Below, in pieces: positions 1 to 7,979 of a stretch of DNA of 64,000 bases. Position numbers and translations under genes: made by a program. Source of the DNA: Natrononativus amylolyticus. Lineage in GTDB: Archaea; Halobacteriota; Halobacteria; Halobacteriales; Natrialbaceae. The notes below the pieces were generated by a model that worked only from the letters and a program-made list of their open reading frames with translations, made no database searches and was not told the origin of the DNA. How positions within the stretch are numbered: position 1 is the first letter of the stretch; each line of letters begins with the position of its first letter. Location: positions 1,116,001-1,180,000 of the forward strand of contig NZ_CP101458.1 of NCBI RefSeq assembly GCF_024362525.1. The letters are read 5' to 3'.

Positions 1-298
1 AGACGTCGATCTGGTCCATCAGCGCCTCGTGCGAAACGGAGCCGCCGTCGACGCTCTCGGCGACGTAGCCACACATCGTACAGCCGCCGGCGCGGGCCCA
101 CCGGCAGCCGCCGGTGTTCAGGATGATGGTCAGGCTGCGCCTGACGCCGTCGGGCGTGTTGTCCTCGTCCAGCCAGACGCGGGTGGGCTCGTGTGGATCG
201 TAGCTCGCCTCCTTTCGCGAGCGGATCTCCCGCATCACCTGGTTGTGGGCGTCCATGCCCTTGCCCTGCTCGTAGACCTCGGGCGTGGGTTTGCTCAT
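1..298 (-). CDS. raSEA: archaeosine biosynthesis radical SAM protein RaSEA (partial, N-terminus only)
   Basis: The frame opens at an ATG at 298 and runs off the left edge, so only about 99 N-terminal residues are seen. It begins MSKPTPEVYEQGKG and contains CRWARAGGCTMCGY, a Cys-x7-Cys-x2-Cys cluster that fits the radical SAM iron-sulfur site of the archaeosine radical SAM family (TIGR01210). RaSEA is known to work with ArcS: ArcS attaches lysine to preQ0 at tRNA position 15 and RaSEA cleaves the lysine adduct to leave archaeosine. The partners ArcS and TgtA lie at 23-30 kb of this window. The identification rests on the N-terminal motif and recalled family similarity; the rest of the protein is outside the window. 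Confidence 0.8.
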   Translation of the reverse strand, partial: MSKPTPEVYEQGKGMDAHNQVMREIRSRKEASYDPHEPTRVWLDEDNTPDGVRRSLTIILNTGGCRWARAGGCTMCGYVAESVDGGSVSHEALMDQIDV

Positions 299-366
299 TA
301 GCGGGAAAAGCGGCTACGAGCGTAAAGCGGCTTCGTCTCGCTCGCTCGCGACGCGGGTGCCGGCGG

Positions 367-561
367 TCAGAGACGCATCTCCCTGACCTCGACCGCGTCG
401 CACGTCGGGCACATCCGCTGGTAGCGAACCTCGCTCCCGGCGGCGGTGACGCGCCAGCCGCCGTCAGCGTCGACGTAGCCACACTCCCGACAGCGTCGGT
501 CGCCGTCGTCGAACTTCTGGCGGAGTCGCTCGAACGGTGATCGGCTTCGCTGTACTGACAT
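367..561 (-). CDS. small zinc-finger protein (HVO_0649-like)
   Basis: 64 residues with two CxxC pairs (CRECGY near residue 25 and CPTC near residue 53) separated by about 25 residues, the spacing of a single-zinc ribbon. The N-terminus reads MSVQRSRSPFERLRQKFDDG, which I recognise as like the haloarchaeal HVO_0649 family of small zinc fingers. The start at 561 is chosen because a GTTATG box sits about 25 bases upstream, fitting a leaderless transcript; an ATG nine codons further up would overlap that box. It is read away from the regulator gene at 669. Biochemical role unknown; such proteins are usually proposed to act as nucleic-acid or protein adaptors. Confidence 0.7.
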   Translation of the reverse strand: MSVQRSRSPFERLRQKFDDGDRRCRECGYVDADGGWRVTAAGSEVRYQRMCPTCDAVEVREMRL

Positions 562-636
562 ACGATAGCATACAGCACGAAGACACATAACTCCTGTGTC
601 CGTTACCCGGAGGACACGTCGGCCCCCTATCGCGTC

Positions 637-644
637 TATTTATG
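637..644 (+). promoter_or_regulatory. TATA box of the Bat-like regulator gene
   Basis: TATTTATG centred about 25 bases before the ATG at 669, the archaeal spacing for a leaderless start. The last three bases form an ATG that, with the downstream frame, gives a false upstream start at 642. Confidence 0.6.
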
Positions 645-668
645 CACTTCCCCTACCTACGTAGGGCC

Positions 669-2534
669 ATGGAGTCAGGGGACCGAGAACGCGGTGGTGA
701 GATCGGCGACGGGACACGGGCGATGGCCGCCCTCGAGGCCGTCGTCGACCCCGTCGTCGCGGTGGCGGATGGAACGGTAACGTACGCCAACGACGCGGCC
801 CGCGAGGCGTTCTCCCTCTCGTCCGGCGACGAGGCCGCGGACGCACTCGGACCGCTCTGGGAGCGCCTACGCGAGGAGGTGGCCGAGACGACGGTCGGCA
901 CCGCACGCCGGGTCGAGCTCGCCGACGACCGGTTCGACGCACGCGTCCACCGGGCTGCGGACGGGGCGACGATCGCGTTCGCGACGCTCGAGGCGGACGT
1001 CTCGACGAGCGACCGCGCCGTCACGGCCCGGGCAGTCAACGAGGCCCCCGTCGGCGTGACGATCTCGGACCCCTCGCGAGAGGACAACCCGCTCGTCTAC
1101 ATCAACCGCGCCTACCGCGAGATCACCGGCTACAGCGCCGACGAGGTCGTCGGCCGGAACTGTCGGTTCCTCCAGGGACCCGACTCCGATCCGGAGGCGG
1201 TCGCGGCCATGCGCGAGGCGATCGCGGACGAGCGCCCCGTCACCGTCGAACTCAAAAACTACCGCAAGGACGGCACCGAGTTCTGGAACGAGGTCACGAT
1301 CGCCCCCGTTCGAAACGCCGACGGCGAGCGCACTCACTACGTCGGCTTCCAGAACGACATCAGCGCCCGCAAAGTCGCCGAACTCGAGGCCGAGCGCCGA
1401 CGGGAGGAACTCGAGTACCTCCTCGAGCGCGTCGAGGGCGTCCTGCAGGACGTCACGAGCGCGATCGCGGGCTCGACCGCTCGGGAGAACCTCGAGGCGA
1501 CCGTCTGCGAGCGGATCGCCGAAGAGAGCGCCTACGACGGCGTCTGGATCGGCGAGCGAAACCCCGTCACCGACGCCGTCGACGTCCGGGCGAGCGCCGG
1601 CGTCGACCCGGAGCCGCCGGCGCCGGACTCGGACCACCCGGCGGTGACGACGCTCGCGACCGGCGAACCGGCGATCGCCTCCGCCGACGGCGCCACGATC
1701 GCCGCGTTTCCGCTCGCCTACAGCGGGGTCGAGTACGGCGTGCTCACCGTCCGGATCGCCGGGGAACGCGGGGTGAACGACCGCGAGTCGACCATCCTCT
1801 CGGCGCTGGCTCGAGCCGTCGCCAGCGGGATCAACGCCCGCGAGACGAGCCGGATGCTCGCCACCGACGCGGTCGTCGCCGTCGACGTCGAGTTCACCGA
1901 CCGCTCGATCGCCCCGGTCGCGCTCACCGCGGGGACGGACAGTCGACTCGAGTACCGCCGGTCGGTTCACGCGACCGGCGACGAGACGACCTCGCTGTTC
2001 ACCGCGACCGGCGGAACCGCCGCCGAGCTAGCGGCCGCAGCCGCCGAACTCGAGGGGATCGATCTCGAGGTGCTCGTCGACCGCGGGGACGCCGACAGCC
2101 GCCTGCTCGAGGTGACGAGCGACGACGACCTCGTGTCATGGCTCTCCGAACGCGGCGTCGGAGTGCGATCGATCGAGGCCGAGGCCGGTCGCGCGCGCGC
2201 CACCCTCGAGGTTCCACGGTCCGCGAGCGTTCGGTCGGTCGTCGAGGCGATCGAAGACCGGTACGCGGGGACCGACGTCATCTCGTTCCGGCAGCGAACG
2301 CGCGAGGGCGCCGGAAACGCGCCCGAGGAAATCGCAGTCAGGCTCGAGGAGGAGCTGACCGAGCGGCAGTTCGCCGCGCTCCAGCTGGCGTACCTCGGCG
2401 GCTACTTCGAGTGGCCGCGACCGGCGACGGGGGAGGAGCTCGCCGGCTCGATGGGCGTCTCCCGGCCGACGTTCCACGAGCACCTGCGGGCGGCGGAGCT
2501 GAAACTCTGCAGGGCGTTCTTCGGCGACGAGTGA
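669..2534 (+). CDS. Bat-like regulator: PAS + LOV + GAF + bacterio-opsin activator HTH
   Basis: 621 residues. Order: an N-terminal PAS-like segment (about 20-110), a second PAS domain of LOV type (about 120-230), a GAF domain (about 260-390), the domain shared by bacterio-opsin activators (about 400-545) and a C-terminal HTH-10 (about 555-621, ending with GVSRPTFHEHLRAAE). The LOV segment carries GRNCRFLQG with the photoactive cysteine at residue 165, the NYRKDGTEFWN pair of flavin-binding Asn residues and VGFQNDIS with the Gln. In known LOV proteins these bind FMN and form a blue-light cysteinyl adduct. No signal peptide or membrane segment is seen, so it is a soluble regulator. Start 669 is preferred to 642 because the TATA box overlaps 642. 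No opsin or carotenoid gene is next to it, so its target is unknown. Confidence 0.85.
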   Translation: MESGDRERGGEIGDGTRAMAALEAVVDPVVAVADGTVTYANDAAREAFSLSSGDEAADALGPLWERLREEVAETTVGTARRVELADDRFDARVHRAADGATIAFATLEADVSTSDRAVTARAVNEAPVGVTISDPSREDNPLVYINRAYREITGYSADEVVGRNCRFLQGPDSDPEAVAAMREAIADERPVTVELKNYRKDGTEFWNEVTIAPVRNADGERTHYVGFQNDISARKVAELEAERRREELEYLLERVEGVLQDVTSAIAGSTARENLEATVCERIAEESAYDGVWIGERNPVTDAVDVRASAGVDPEPPAPDSDHPAVTTLATGEPAIASADGATIAAFPLAYSGVEYGVLTVRIAGERGVNDRESTILSALARAVASGINARETSRMLATDAVVAVDVEFTDRSIAPVALTAGTDSRLEYRRSVHATGDETTSLFTATGGTAAELAAAAAELEGIDLEVLVDRGDADSRLLEVTSDDDLVSWLSERGVGVRSIEAEAGRARATLEVPRSASVRSVVEAIEDRYAGTDVISFRQRTREGAGNAPEEIAVRLEEELTERQFAALQLAYLGGYFEWPRPATGEELAGSMGVSRPTFHEHLRAAELKLCRAFFGDE

Positions 2535-2599
2535 CCCTACGCTGGTAGGGATTTCGGCTAATCCCGGTGCGAGCCTGCCGTACATCGGGCACCGAGACC

Positions 2600-2767
2600 A
2601 TGACACAGACCCGACGGCGGACGCTCAAACTCGCCGGCGCGGCCGGTGCGCTCATCGCAACCGGCGGCGCGGCGATTCCAGCGTTCGCGGACGACCACAG
2701 CAACTTCGTCGTGACGACGGATCGGGCTTCGGACGGCGACGACGCCGACGCGGCGGAGCACGACTGA
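2600..2767 (+). CDS. very small Tat-type secreted protein
   Basis: 55 residues. It begins MTQTRRRTLKLAGAAGALIA, a twin-arginine signal with a short hydrophobic core and an AFA-D cleavage-like site near residue 31, leaving a mature acidic peptide of about 25 residues that ends in Asp/Glu/Ala. The upstream ATG at 2567 would spoil the signal, so 2600 is preferred. It lies 65 bases after the Bat-like regulator on the same strand and may be cotranscribed. I recognise no family. Tat export of so short a product is unusual; a frame-shifted remnant of a longer Tat protein is an alternative. Confidence 0.55.
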   Translation: MTQTRRRTLKLAGAAGALIATGGAAIPAFADDHSNFVVTTDRASDGDDADAAEHD

Positions 2768-2981
2768 ACTCCGGCGAGCATCGGTGGCCGGTCCCGTTCC
2801 GGAGCCGAAAACGCCGGACAACAGTCCATCGAACGCGCCAATCGGTAAAGCGGTGAGACCCCTCGTTCGCGGTCGAGCGATCCCGTCTACGGCCGTGACC
2901 GTCACGGCCGATTTAAGTCCACCCTTACCGCAGGTGTAGCCACCCCTTAGCCGACTGAACGGTCCGGGAGGGTCGTCCGCG

Positions 2982-2987
2982 TTTATG
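2982..2987 (+). promoter_or_regulatory. TATA box of the DUF1328 gene
   Basis: TTTATG 25 bases upstream of the ATG at 3012, as at 637-644. Again the box contains an in-frame ATG (2985) that is better read as promoter than as start codon. Confidence 0.55.
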
Positions 2988-3011
2988 CCACCGGCTGTCG
3001 TACGACCAAAT

Positions 3012-3200
3012 ATGCTCGAACTCGTAACCCCACTCCAGCTCGGCGGCGGTGGCTTCCTGTACTGGGCGATCATCTTCTTCATCCTCGCGATCGTCGCCGC
3101 AGCCGTCGGCGCGCGCGGCGTCGCCGGGATCACGATGGAGATCGCACGGATCTTCGTGCTGATCTTCATCGTGCTGGCGATCGTCGCCCTGCTACTGTAA
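3012..3200 (+). CDS. DUF1328 (UPF0391) small membrane protein
   Basis: 62 residues beginning MLELVTPLQLGGGGFLYWAI. It has two hydrophobic helices (about 15-33 and 44-62) joined by GARGVAGITMEIARI, the arrangement of the DUF1328/YtjA family of small membrane proteins found in bacteria and haloarchaea. The longer reading from 2985 would add nine residues but puts the start inside the TATA box. Function is unknown for the family; in bacteria members respond to envelope or osmotic stress. It stands alone between the Tat peptide and the aldehyde oxidoreductase. Confidence 0.8.
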   Translation: MLELVTPLQLGGGGFLYWAIIFFILAIVAAAVGARGVAGITMEIARIFVLIFIVLAIVALLL

Positions 3201-3350
3201 CGGCCATCCGCGGCTCGTTCGGTACCACCGAGCGGCGGCTTCGTCTCGCAGAGCCGGCTTCCGATTTCTGCGAGAGGTAACCGGATCCAGTTACGCCCCG
3301 TCGGGAACGACTAACAGGCTCCGGACCGAATGTAATAGTGAACATTTACC

Positions 3351-5270
3351 ATGACAGAACTGGGCGGATTCCAGGACAGCGTCGCTCGCGTCGACCTCTC
3401 CTCGGGGTCGGTCGACTACGAGTCGATCGACGACGAGGACGCAGAGAAGTACATCGGCGCGCGCGGTCTCGGGGTAAAGTACGTCTTCGAACAGGGTCCG
3501 GACGTCGATCCGCTCGGGCCGGACAACCTGCTCGCGTTCATGAACGGGCCGCTGTCGGGAACCCAGGTGACGATGTCCGGACGGATCGCCGTCTGCACCA
3601 AGTCGCCGCTGACCGGCACCGTCACCGACAGCCACCACGGCGGCTGGTCGGGCGCCCGGCTCAAGTGGGCCGGTTTCGACGGCCTGCTGTTCGAGGGACA
3701 GGCCGACGACCCCGTCTACGCCGTCGTCGAGGACGGCGAACTCGAGCTTCGGGACGCCTCCCACCTCTGGGGGAAGGGATTCCACGAGACCCGTGACGCG
3801 ATCGAGGAGGAGGTCGACGGCTCCTACGGCAAAAATCTGAGCGTCATGGGGATCGGTCCCGGCGGCGAGAACGAAGTGAAGTACGCCTGCATCATGAACG
3901 AGGACGACCGCGCCTCGGGCCGGGGCGGCACCGGCTGCGTGATGGGCAACAAGGGGCTGAAGGCGGTCGTCGTGAAATCGACGACGAAGATGCCCCAGCC
4001 CGCCGACCCCGAGACGTTCAAGGAGGGCCACCAGCAGGCGATGAAGGCCATCCAGGAGTCCGACGTCACCGCGCCCAACGAGGGCGGGCTCTCGGTGTAC
4101 GGCACGAACGTGCTGATGAACATCGGCGAGGAGATGGACGGCCTTCCCACGAAGAACGGGAAGTACACCTCCACCGGCAGCATGCGCGACGCCGAGGGCA
4201 CCGACATCGACGCAGAACGCGTCTCCGGGGAGAACGTCCGCGAGAACATCCTCGTCGACGAGCCCACCTGCCACTCCTGTCCGGTCGCCTGCAAGAAGGA
4301 AGTCGAGGTGCAGACGATGCACAAGGGCGAGGAGATGAACGTCCGCACCGAGTCCTACGAGTACGAGTCGGCCTACGCGCTCGGGCCCAACTCGGGACAC
4401 ACCGACCGCGACGCCATCGCACTGATGATCGAGCGCTGTAACGACATGGGCGTCGACACCATCGAGACTGGCAACATGATGGCGATGGCCATGGAGATGA
4501 GCGAGGAGGGCAAACTCGAGGAAGGCGACCTCGAGTGGGGCGACTACGAAACCATGATCGACATGATCGAGCGGATCGCCCGCCGCGAGGACGACCTCGC
4601 GGACCTGCTGGCGGAGGGGCCTCGCCGGGTCGCCGACCGGAAGGACGCCCACGACAACTCCCTGGCGGTGAAGGGCCAGACGATCGCCGCCTACGACCCC
4701 CGCTGTATGAAGGGGATGGGTATCGGCTACGCCACCTCGAACCGCGGCGCGTGTCACCTCCGGGGGTACACGCCCGCGGCCGAGATCCTCGGCATCCCCG
4801 AGAAAGTCGACCCCTACGAGTGGGAGGGCAAGGGCGAACTCACCGCCGCCTTCCAGGACCTCCACGCCATCTCCGACAGCTTCGACATCTGCAAGTTCAA
4901 CGCCTTCGCGGAGGGCATCGAGGAGTACGTCCTCCAGTACAACGGGATGACCGGCCTCGACGTCACCGAGGACGAACTCATGGAAGCCGGCGAGCGCGTC
5001 TACAACTTAGAGCGCTACTACAACAACCTCGCCGGCTTCGACGGCGCGGACGACTCCCTGCCCGCGCGGTTCCTCGAGGGCGGCATCCCCGGCCAGGGTG
5101 CGAGCGAGGGCGAGTACTGCGAACTCGAGGAGATGAAAGAAGAGTACTACGAGCACCGCGGCTGGGTCGACGGCGTGGTGCCGGACGAGAAACTCGAGGA
5201 GCTCGAGATCGATATCGGCCCCGGAACGGGCGTCTCCGCGGGCGATTCGGCGGCGCCTGCCGACGACTGA
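3351..5270 (+). CDS. aldehyde:ferredoxin oxidoreductase family protein
   Basis: 639 residues, normal for the AOR family of bis-pterin tungsten/molybdenum enzymes that oxidise aldehydes to carboxylic acids with ferredoxin. Visible features: the N-terminal beta-domain with GARGLGVKYVF and SGRIAVCTKSPLTG, the [4Fe-4S] ligands CHSCPVAC (Cys307, 310, 314) and a fourth Cys514 in SFDICKFNAF, matching the C-x2-C-x3-C plus distal Cys pattern of the Pyrococcus enzyme. No signal peptide, so cytoplasmic. The gene is monocistronic here; no ferredoxin lies beside it. A MoaD/SAMP1 gene, needed for pterin sulfuration, is about 10 kb away. Substrate cannot be read from the sequence. The C-terminus adds an acidic tail. 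Confidence 0.92.
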   Translation: MTELGGFQDSVARVDLSSGSVDYESIDDEDAEKYIGARGLGVKYVFEQGPDVDPLGPDNLLAFMNGPLSGTQVTMSGRIAVCTKSPLTGTVTDSHHGGWSGARLKWAGFDGLLFEGQADDPVYAVVEDGELELRDASHLWGKGFHETRDAIEEEVDGSYGKNLSVMGIGPGGENEVKYACIMNEDDRASGRGGTGCVMGNKGLKAVVVKSTTKMPQPADPETFKEGHQQAMKAIQESDVTAPNEGGLSVYGTNVLMNIGEEMDGLPTKNGKYTSTGSMRDAEGTDIDAERVSGENVRENILVDEPTCHSCPVACKKEVEVQTMHKGEEMNVRTESYEYESAYALGPNSGHTDRDAIALMIERCNDMGVDTIETGNMMAMAMEMSEEGKLEEGDLEWGDYETMIDMIERIARREDDLADLLAEGPRRVADRKDAHDNSLAVKGQTIAAYDPRCMKGMGIGYATSNRGACHLRGYTPAAEILGIPEKVDPYEWEGKGELTAAFQDLHAISDSFDICKFNAFAEGIEEYVLQYNGMTGLDVTEDELMEAGERVYNLERYYNNLAGFDGADDSLPARFLEGGIPGQGASEGEYCELEEMKEEYYEHRGWVDGVVPDEKLEELEIDIGPGTGVSAGDSAAPADD

Positions 5271-5341
5271 TCGACCGCGACCATCCGCGTCGCGTTTTTC
5301 GTTTTCGGTCGGCGAACCGGTGGGAAGAGTGGGCCGTGCGC

Positions 5342-6211
5342 TCAGTTCAGTTCCGCCTCGCGAAACCAAAGATAGCCGACGACCGTCGGGAGTAGTATCC
5401 ACGCGAACAGCACGGCGACGGCGAACCACGGCTCGGCGAAGACCGACACCGACTCCGGAGCGGCGACGGTCGATCCCTGCTGTGTCTCGAGTCCCTCTTC
5501 GCTCACGTCGAAGTGGACGTGTGGCGTTTCCGGAAGCAGGGCCGTGCTGGCCGCACTGTACGAGTCGGTCGGGTTGAGCACCGTCGCGAGCTGTACCCAC
5601 CCCGGCGGCTCGTCGCCGGGAACGTCGCCGGCGACGACGTAGTGAACGGCGGTCAGCAACCGCTCCCAGAGCACCACGCTGGTCACGTACCCGCCGACGA
5701 GGACGGCCATCGCTCGCGTCGACGTCGACGCGAACGCGGAGACGCCGACGGCGACCGCGACGAACGTCGTTCCAGCGAGCACCGTCAAAAGGGCGTACGT
5801 CAGTAGCGTGCCGATCGGGGGGACGCCGTACAGCGCCGTGATGAGCCCGCCGGCGACGAGAAAGCCGGTGGAGATCGCGATCGCGAGAACCGCACTTCGT
5901 CCCAGGAGCTTCCCGACGATCACGTTCCGTCGAGAGTGCGGGAGCGAGAGCAGGAACTTGATGCTTCCCCGTTCGCGCTCGCCGACGATCGACCGGTAGC
6001 CGAGCATGATCGCGATGATCGGCAACACGAGCGCCACGGCCGGTCCCTGGGTGAATGCCACGCCGACGTCTGCGCTCGGATCGTCGAACACGAACGCCGG
6101 AATCGACGCCGTAAGGGACATGAGGACGGTAAATATCGCGGTGGCGAACCACAGCGCCCGCGAACGGATCGCGTCCGCGAGGTCCTTCCTGGCGATGTCG
6201 ATCGCGGTCAT
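5342..6211 (-). CDS. ABC-2 type transporter permease (second transporter of the peptide-like operon)
   Basis: 289 residues with about six membrane helices; it starts MTAIDIARKDLADAIRSRALW, typical of the NosY/ABC-2 permeases whose N-terminal helix lies along the membrane. Residues about 170-255 form a long extracytoplasmic loop between helices. It is the last gene of the minus-strand operon and overlaps the ATPase gene by four bases (ATGA), so the two are translationally coupled and form one exporter. Known ABC-2 exporters move drugs, lipids, polysaccharides or peptides; substrate here is inferred only from context. Confidence 0.85.
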   Translation of the reverse strand: MTAIDIARKDLADAIRSRALWFATAIFTVLMSLTASIPAFVFDDPSADVGVAFTQGPAVALVLPIIAIMLGYRSIVGERERGSIKFLLSLPHSRRNVIVGKLLGRSAVLAIAISTGFLVAGGLITALYGVPPIGTLLTYALLTVLAGTTFVAVAVGVSAFASTSTRAMAVLVGGYVTSVVLWERLLTAVHYVVAGDVPGDEPPGWVQLATVLNPTDSYSAASTALLPETPHVHFDVSEEGLETQQGSTVAAPESVSVFAEPWFAVAVLFAWILLPTVVGYLWFREAELN

Positions 6212-7146
6212 GTCTCTTCCCGAGCGTACCGCTCGAACACCGTCTCGAGGGAGTCCTCTTCGGTCGAGAAATCACGCACCGTCGTGTGCGCTTCGACGCA
6301 GCGAAGCACCGCTACCTTGGCTGCGTGGTCGTCAATGGTGACGGCGACCCCCGTCCCGCCTTTCGAAGTGCCGTCGACCGATCCGTCGCGGACGCGAACG
6401 TCCGTGACGGACGGAACCGACTCGAGTTCCGGGCCCAGTGACGGCGGAACCTCGTCCGTTTCGATCGAGAGCCGCATCGCCGCCCCGAGGTCGTCGCGAA
6501 GCGAGTCGATCTCTCCGTCGACGACCAGTCGGCCGTCGACCATGATCCCGACGCGATCGCAGACCGCCTCAACCTGCTCAAGGACGTGACTCGAGAAGAA
6601 GACGGTCGTCCCGCGCTCGCACTCTGCGGCGATGATCTCCCTGAGTCGCCTGATCCCGTTCGGGTCCAGTCCGCTCGAGGGTTCGTCGAGGATGAGGAGA
6701 TCGGGGTCGCCGACAAGGGCGAGCGCCAGCTTCAGCCGCTGTGTCATCCCCGTCGAATACGCTCTAACGGGTCGATCGCCCGCCTCATCGAGGCCGACCC
6801 GGGCGAGGAGGGAGTCCGGATCGTCTCTCGATCCCATTGCACGGATGGCGAACTCAAGGTGGTTCCGCCCCGAGAGGCGCTCGTACAGCTCGCAGCTCTC
6901 TGGGAGCACGCCGACGCGCCGGCTGATGTCGACCGCGTCCTCCCTGGCGTCCAGTCCGAGCACGCGGGCGGTGCCGTCCGTCGGTCGAACGTAATCGAGA
7001 AGCAGTGCGATCGTCGTCGACTTTCCCGCACCGTTGGGTCCGAGGAAGCCGTACACCTCTGCCCTGTCGATGCTGAGATCGACGTCCGTGACGGCCGGAA
7101 CGGTGTCGTAGCGTTTCGTCAGTCCTGTTGTTTCAATTGCTGTCAT
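6208..7146 (-). CDS. ABC transporter ATP-binding protein (second transporter)
   Basis: 312 residues. Walker A GPNGAGKST (about 34-42), signature-like YSTGMTQRLKLALAL and Walker B LLILDEPSSGLDP, followed by the H-loop SSHV. The C-terminal 90 residues form an accessory segment as in the DrrA/NosF type. It is coupled to the permease at 5342-6211 by an ATGA overlap and follows the first transporter's permease by 59 bases without a new strong ribosome site. With its permease it would form a homodimeric or 2+2 exporter at the cytoplasmic membrane. Confidence 0.92.
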   Translation of the reverse strand: MTAIETTGLTKRYDTVPAVTDVDLSIDRAEVYGFLGPNGAGKSTTIALLLDYVRPTDGTARVLGLDAREDAVDISRRVGVLPESCELYERLSGRNHLEFAIRAMGSRDDPDSLLARVGLDEAGDRPVRAYSTGMTQRLKLALALVGDPDLLILDEPSSGLDPNGIRRLREIIAAECERGTTVFFSSHVLEQVEAVCDRVGIMVDGRLVVDGEIDSLRDDLGAAMRLSIETDEVPPSLGPELESVPSVTDVRVRDGSVDGTSKGGTGVAVTIDDHAAKVAVLRCVEAHTTVRDFSTEEDSLETVFERYAREET

Positions 7147-7205
7147 CGTTGTCGTATCGTGAATCGTATCTGTCAGCCGATACCCTCGAACGTGGTGTGT
7201 CGGAG

Positions 7206-7979
7206 TCAGTAGTGACCGACCACCCCTCGCCGCCGAGCGACGTTGACGAGTGCCCGAAGCCCGAGCAGTCCTCCTCCGACGTACACGACCGCTTTCACCA
7301 CGAGCAGTGCGAGCAGATCATGTGGTAGTTCGGTGAGTAGAACCCCGGAGTCCATCGAGAGCCGAAGGAGGTAGGAACCGGTCGAGAGCGGTGCAACGTG
7401 CAGCGAAGGATACGTCGCGACGGGAGCGGCGATGAACCCGACGAGGGCGAACTGTACGAGTCCGAGTACGCTCGCGATTCGCTTGTACAGCAACGCCAGC
7501 CCGCCCATAACGAACCCGACGCCGATCGCCGAGCACAGCGAGAGTAACCCGATCAACGCGACCGTCACTGGGTCGACGTGAAGCGAGGCACCGGTCACGA
7601 GCAGCATGAATCCGAGCACCAGACTCCCCCAGAGGAGCGTCTCGAGGAGAAAGACCACCGCCATCGCCGCCGCGATGACCTCGAAGCGCCGCGGCGCGAC
7701 GTACAGCTGCTCGAACGTCCCCCACTGGGTTTCGACGAAGATGGTCTGGGCGAGCGACGAGTACGCACCCACCGCCATCGTCCAGAGGAAGTAGCCGACG
7801 ACTACGGCGCCGAGGGTGCCACCGAGGTCCGGCCCGACGATCGACTGACCGCCGAGGAACAGGACGACGAACAGGAGCACGACCGTGACCAACTGTCCGA
7901 CCGTGTCGACGGGATACCGTTTCAGGAGGATCCAGCGTCGCACTCCCAGCGCCGCGATGAGTCCGGGAAAACCGGTCAT
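7206..7979 (-). CDS. ABC-2 type transporter permease (first transporter)
   Basis: 257 residues with six predicted membrane helices. The segment PVDTVGQLVTVVLLFVVLFL and the later TFEQLYVAPRR match ABC-2 permeases of the drug/polysaccharide export kind. The start ATG at 7979 overlaps the stop of the ATPase gene upstream (ATGA), and a perfect GGAGGTGA Shine-Dalgarno lies inside the end of that gene, four bases before the start. It therefore pairs with the ATPase at 7976-9010. No substrate is visible. Confidence 0.85.
   Translation of the reverse strand: MTGFPGLIAALGVRRWILLKRYPVDTVGQLVTVVLLFVVLFLGGQSIVGPDLGGTLGAVVVGYFLWTMAVGAYSSLAQTIFVETQWGTFEQLYVAPRRFEVIAAAMAVVFLLETLLWGSLVLGFMLLVTGASLHVDPVTVALIGLLSLCSAIGVGFVMGGLALLYKRIASVLGLVQFALVGFIAAPVATYPSLHVAPLSTGSYLLRLSMDSGVLLTELPHDLLALLVVKAVVYVGGGLLGLRALVNVARRRGVVGHY

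Noticed and set aside
642-668. Upstream ATG for the Bat-like regulator
   Set aside because: It is part of the TATA box that fits a leaderless start at 669.
3291-4865. Long antisense frame over the aldehyde oxidoreductase
   Set aside because: Shadow frame: high GC leaves few stops; the sense strand has clear cluster motifs.
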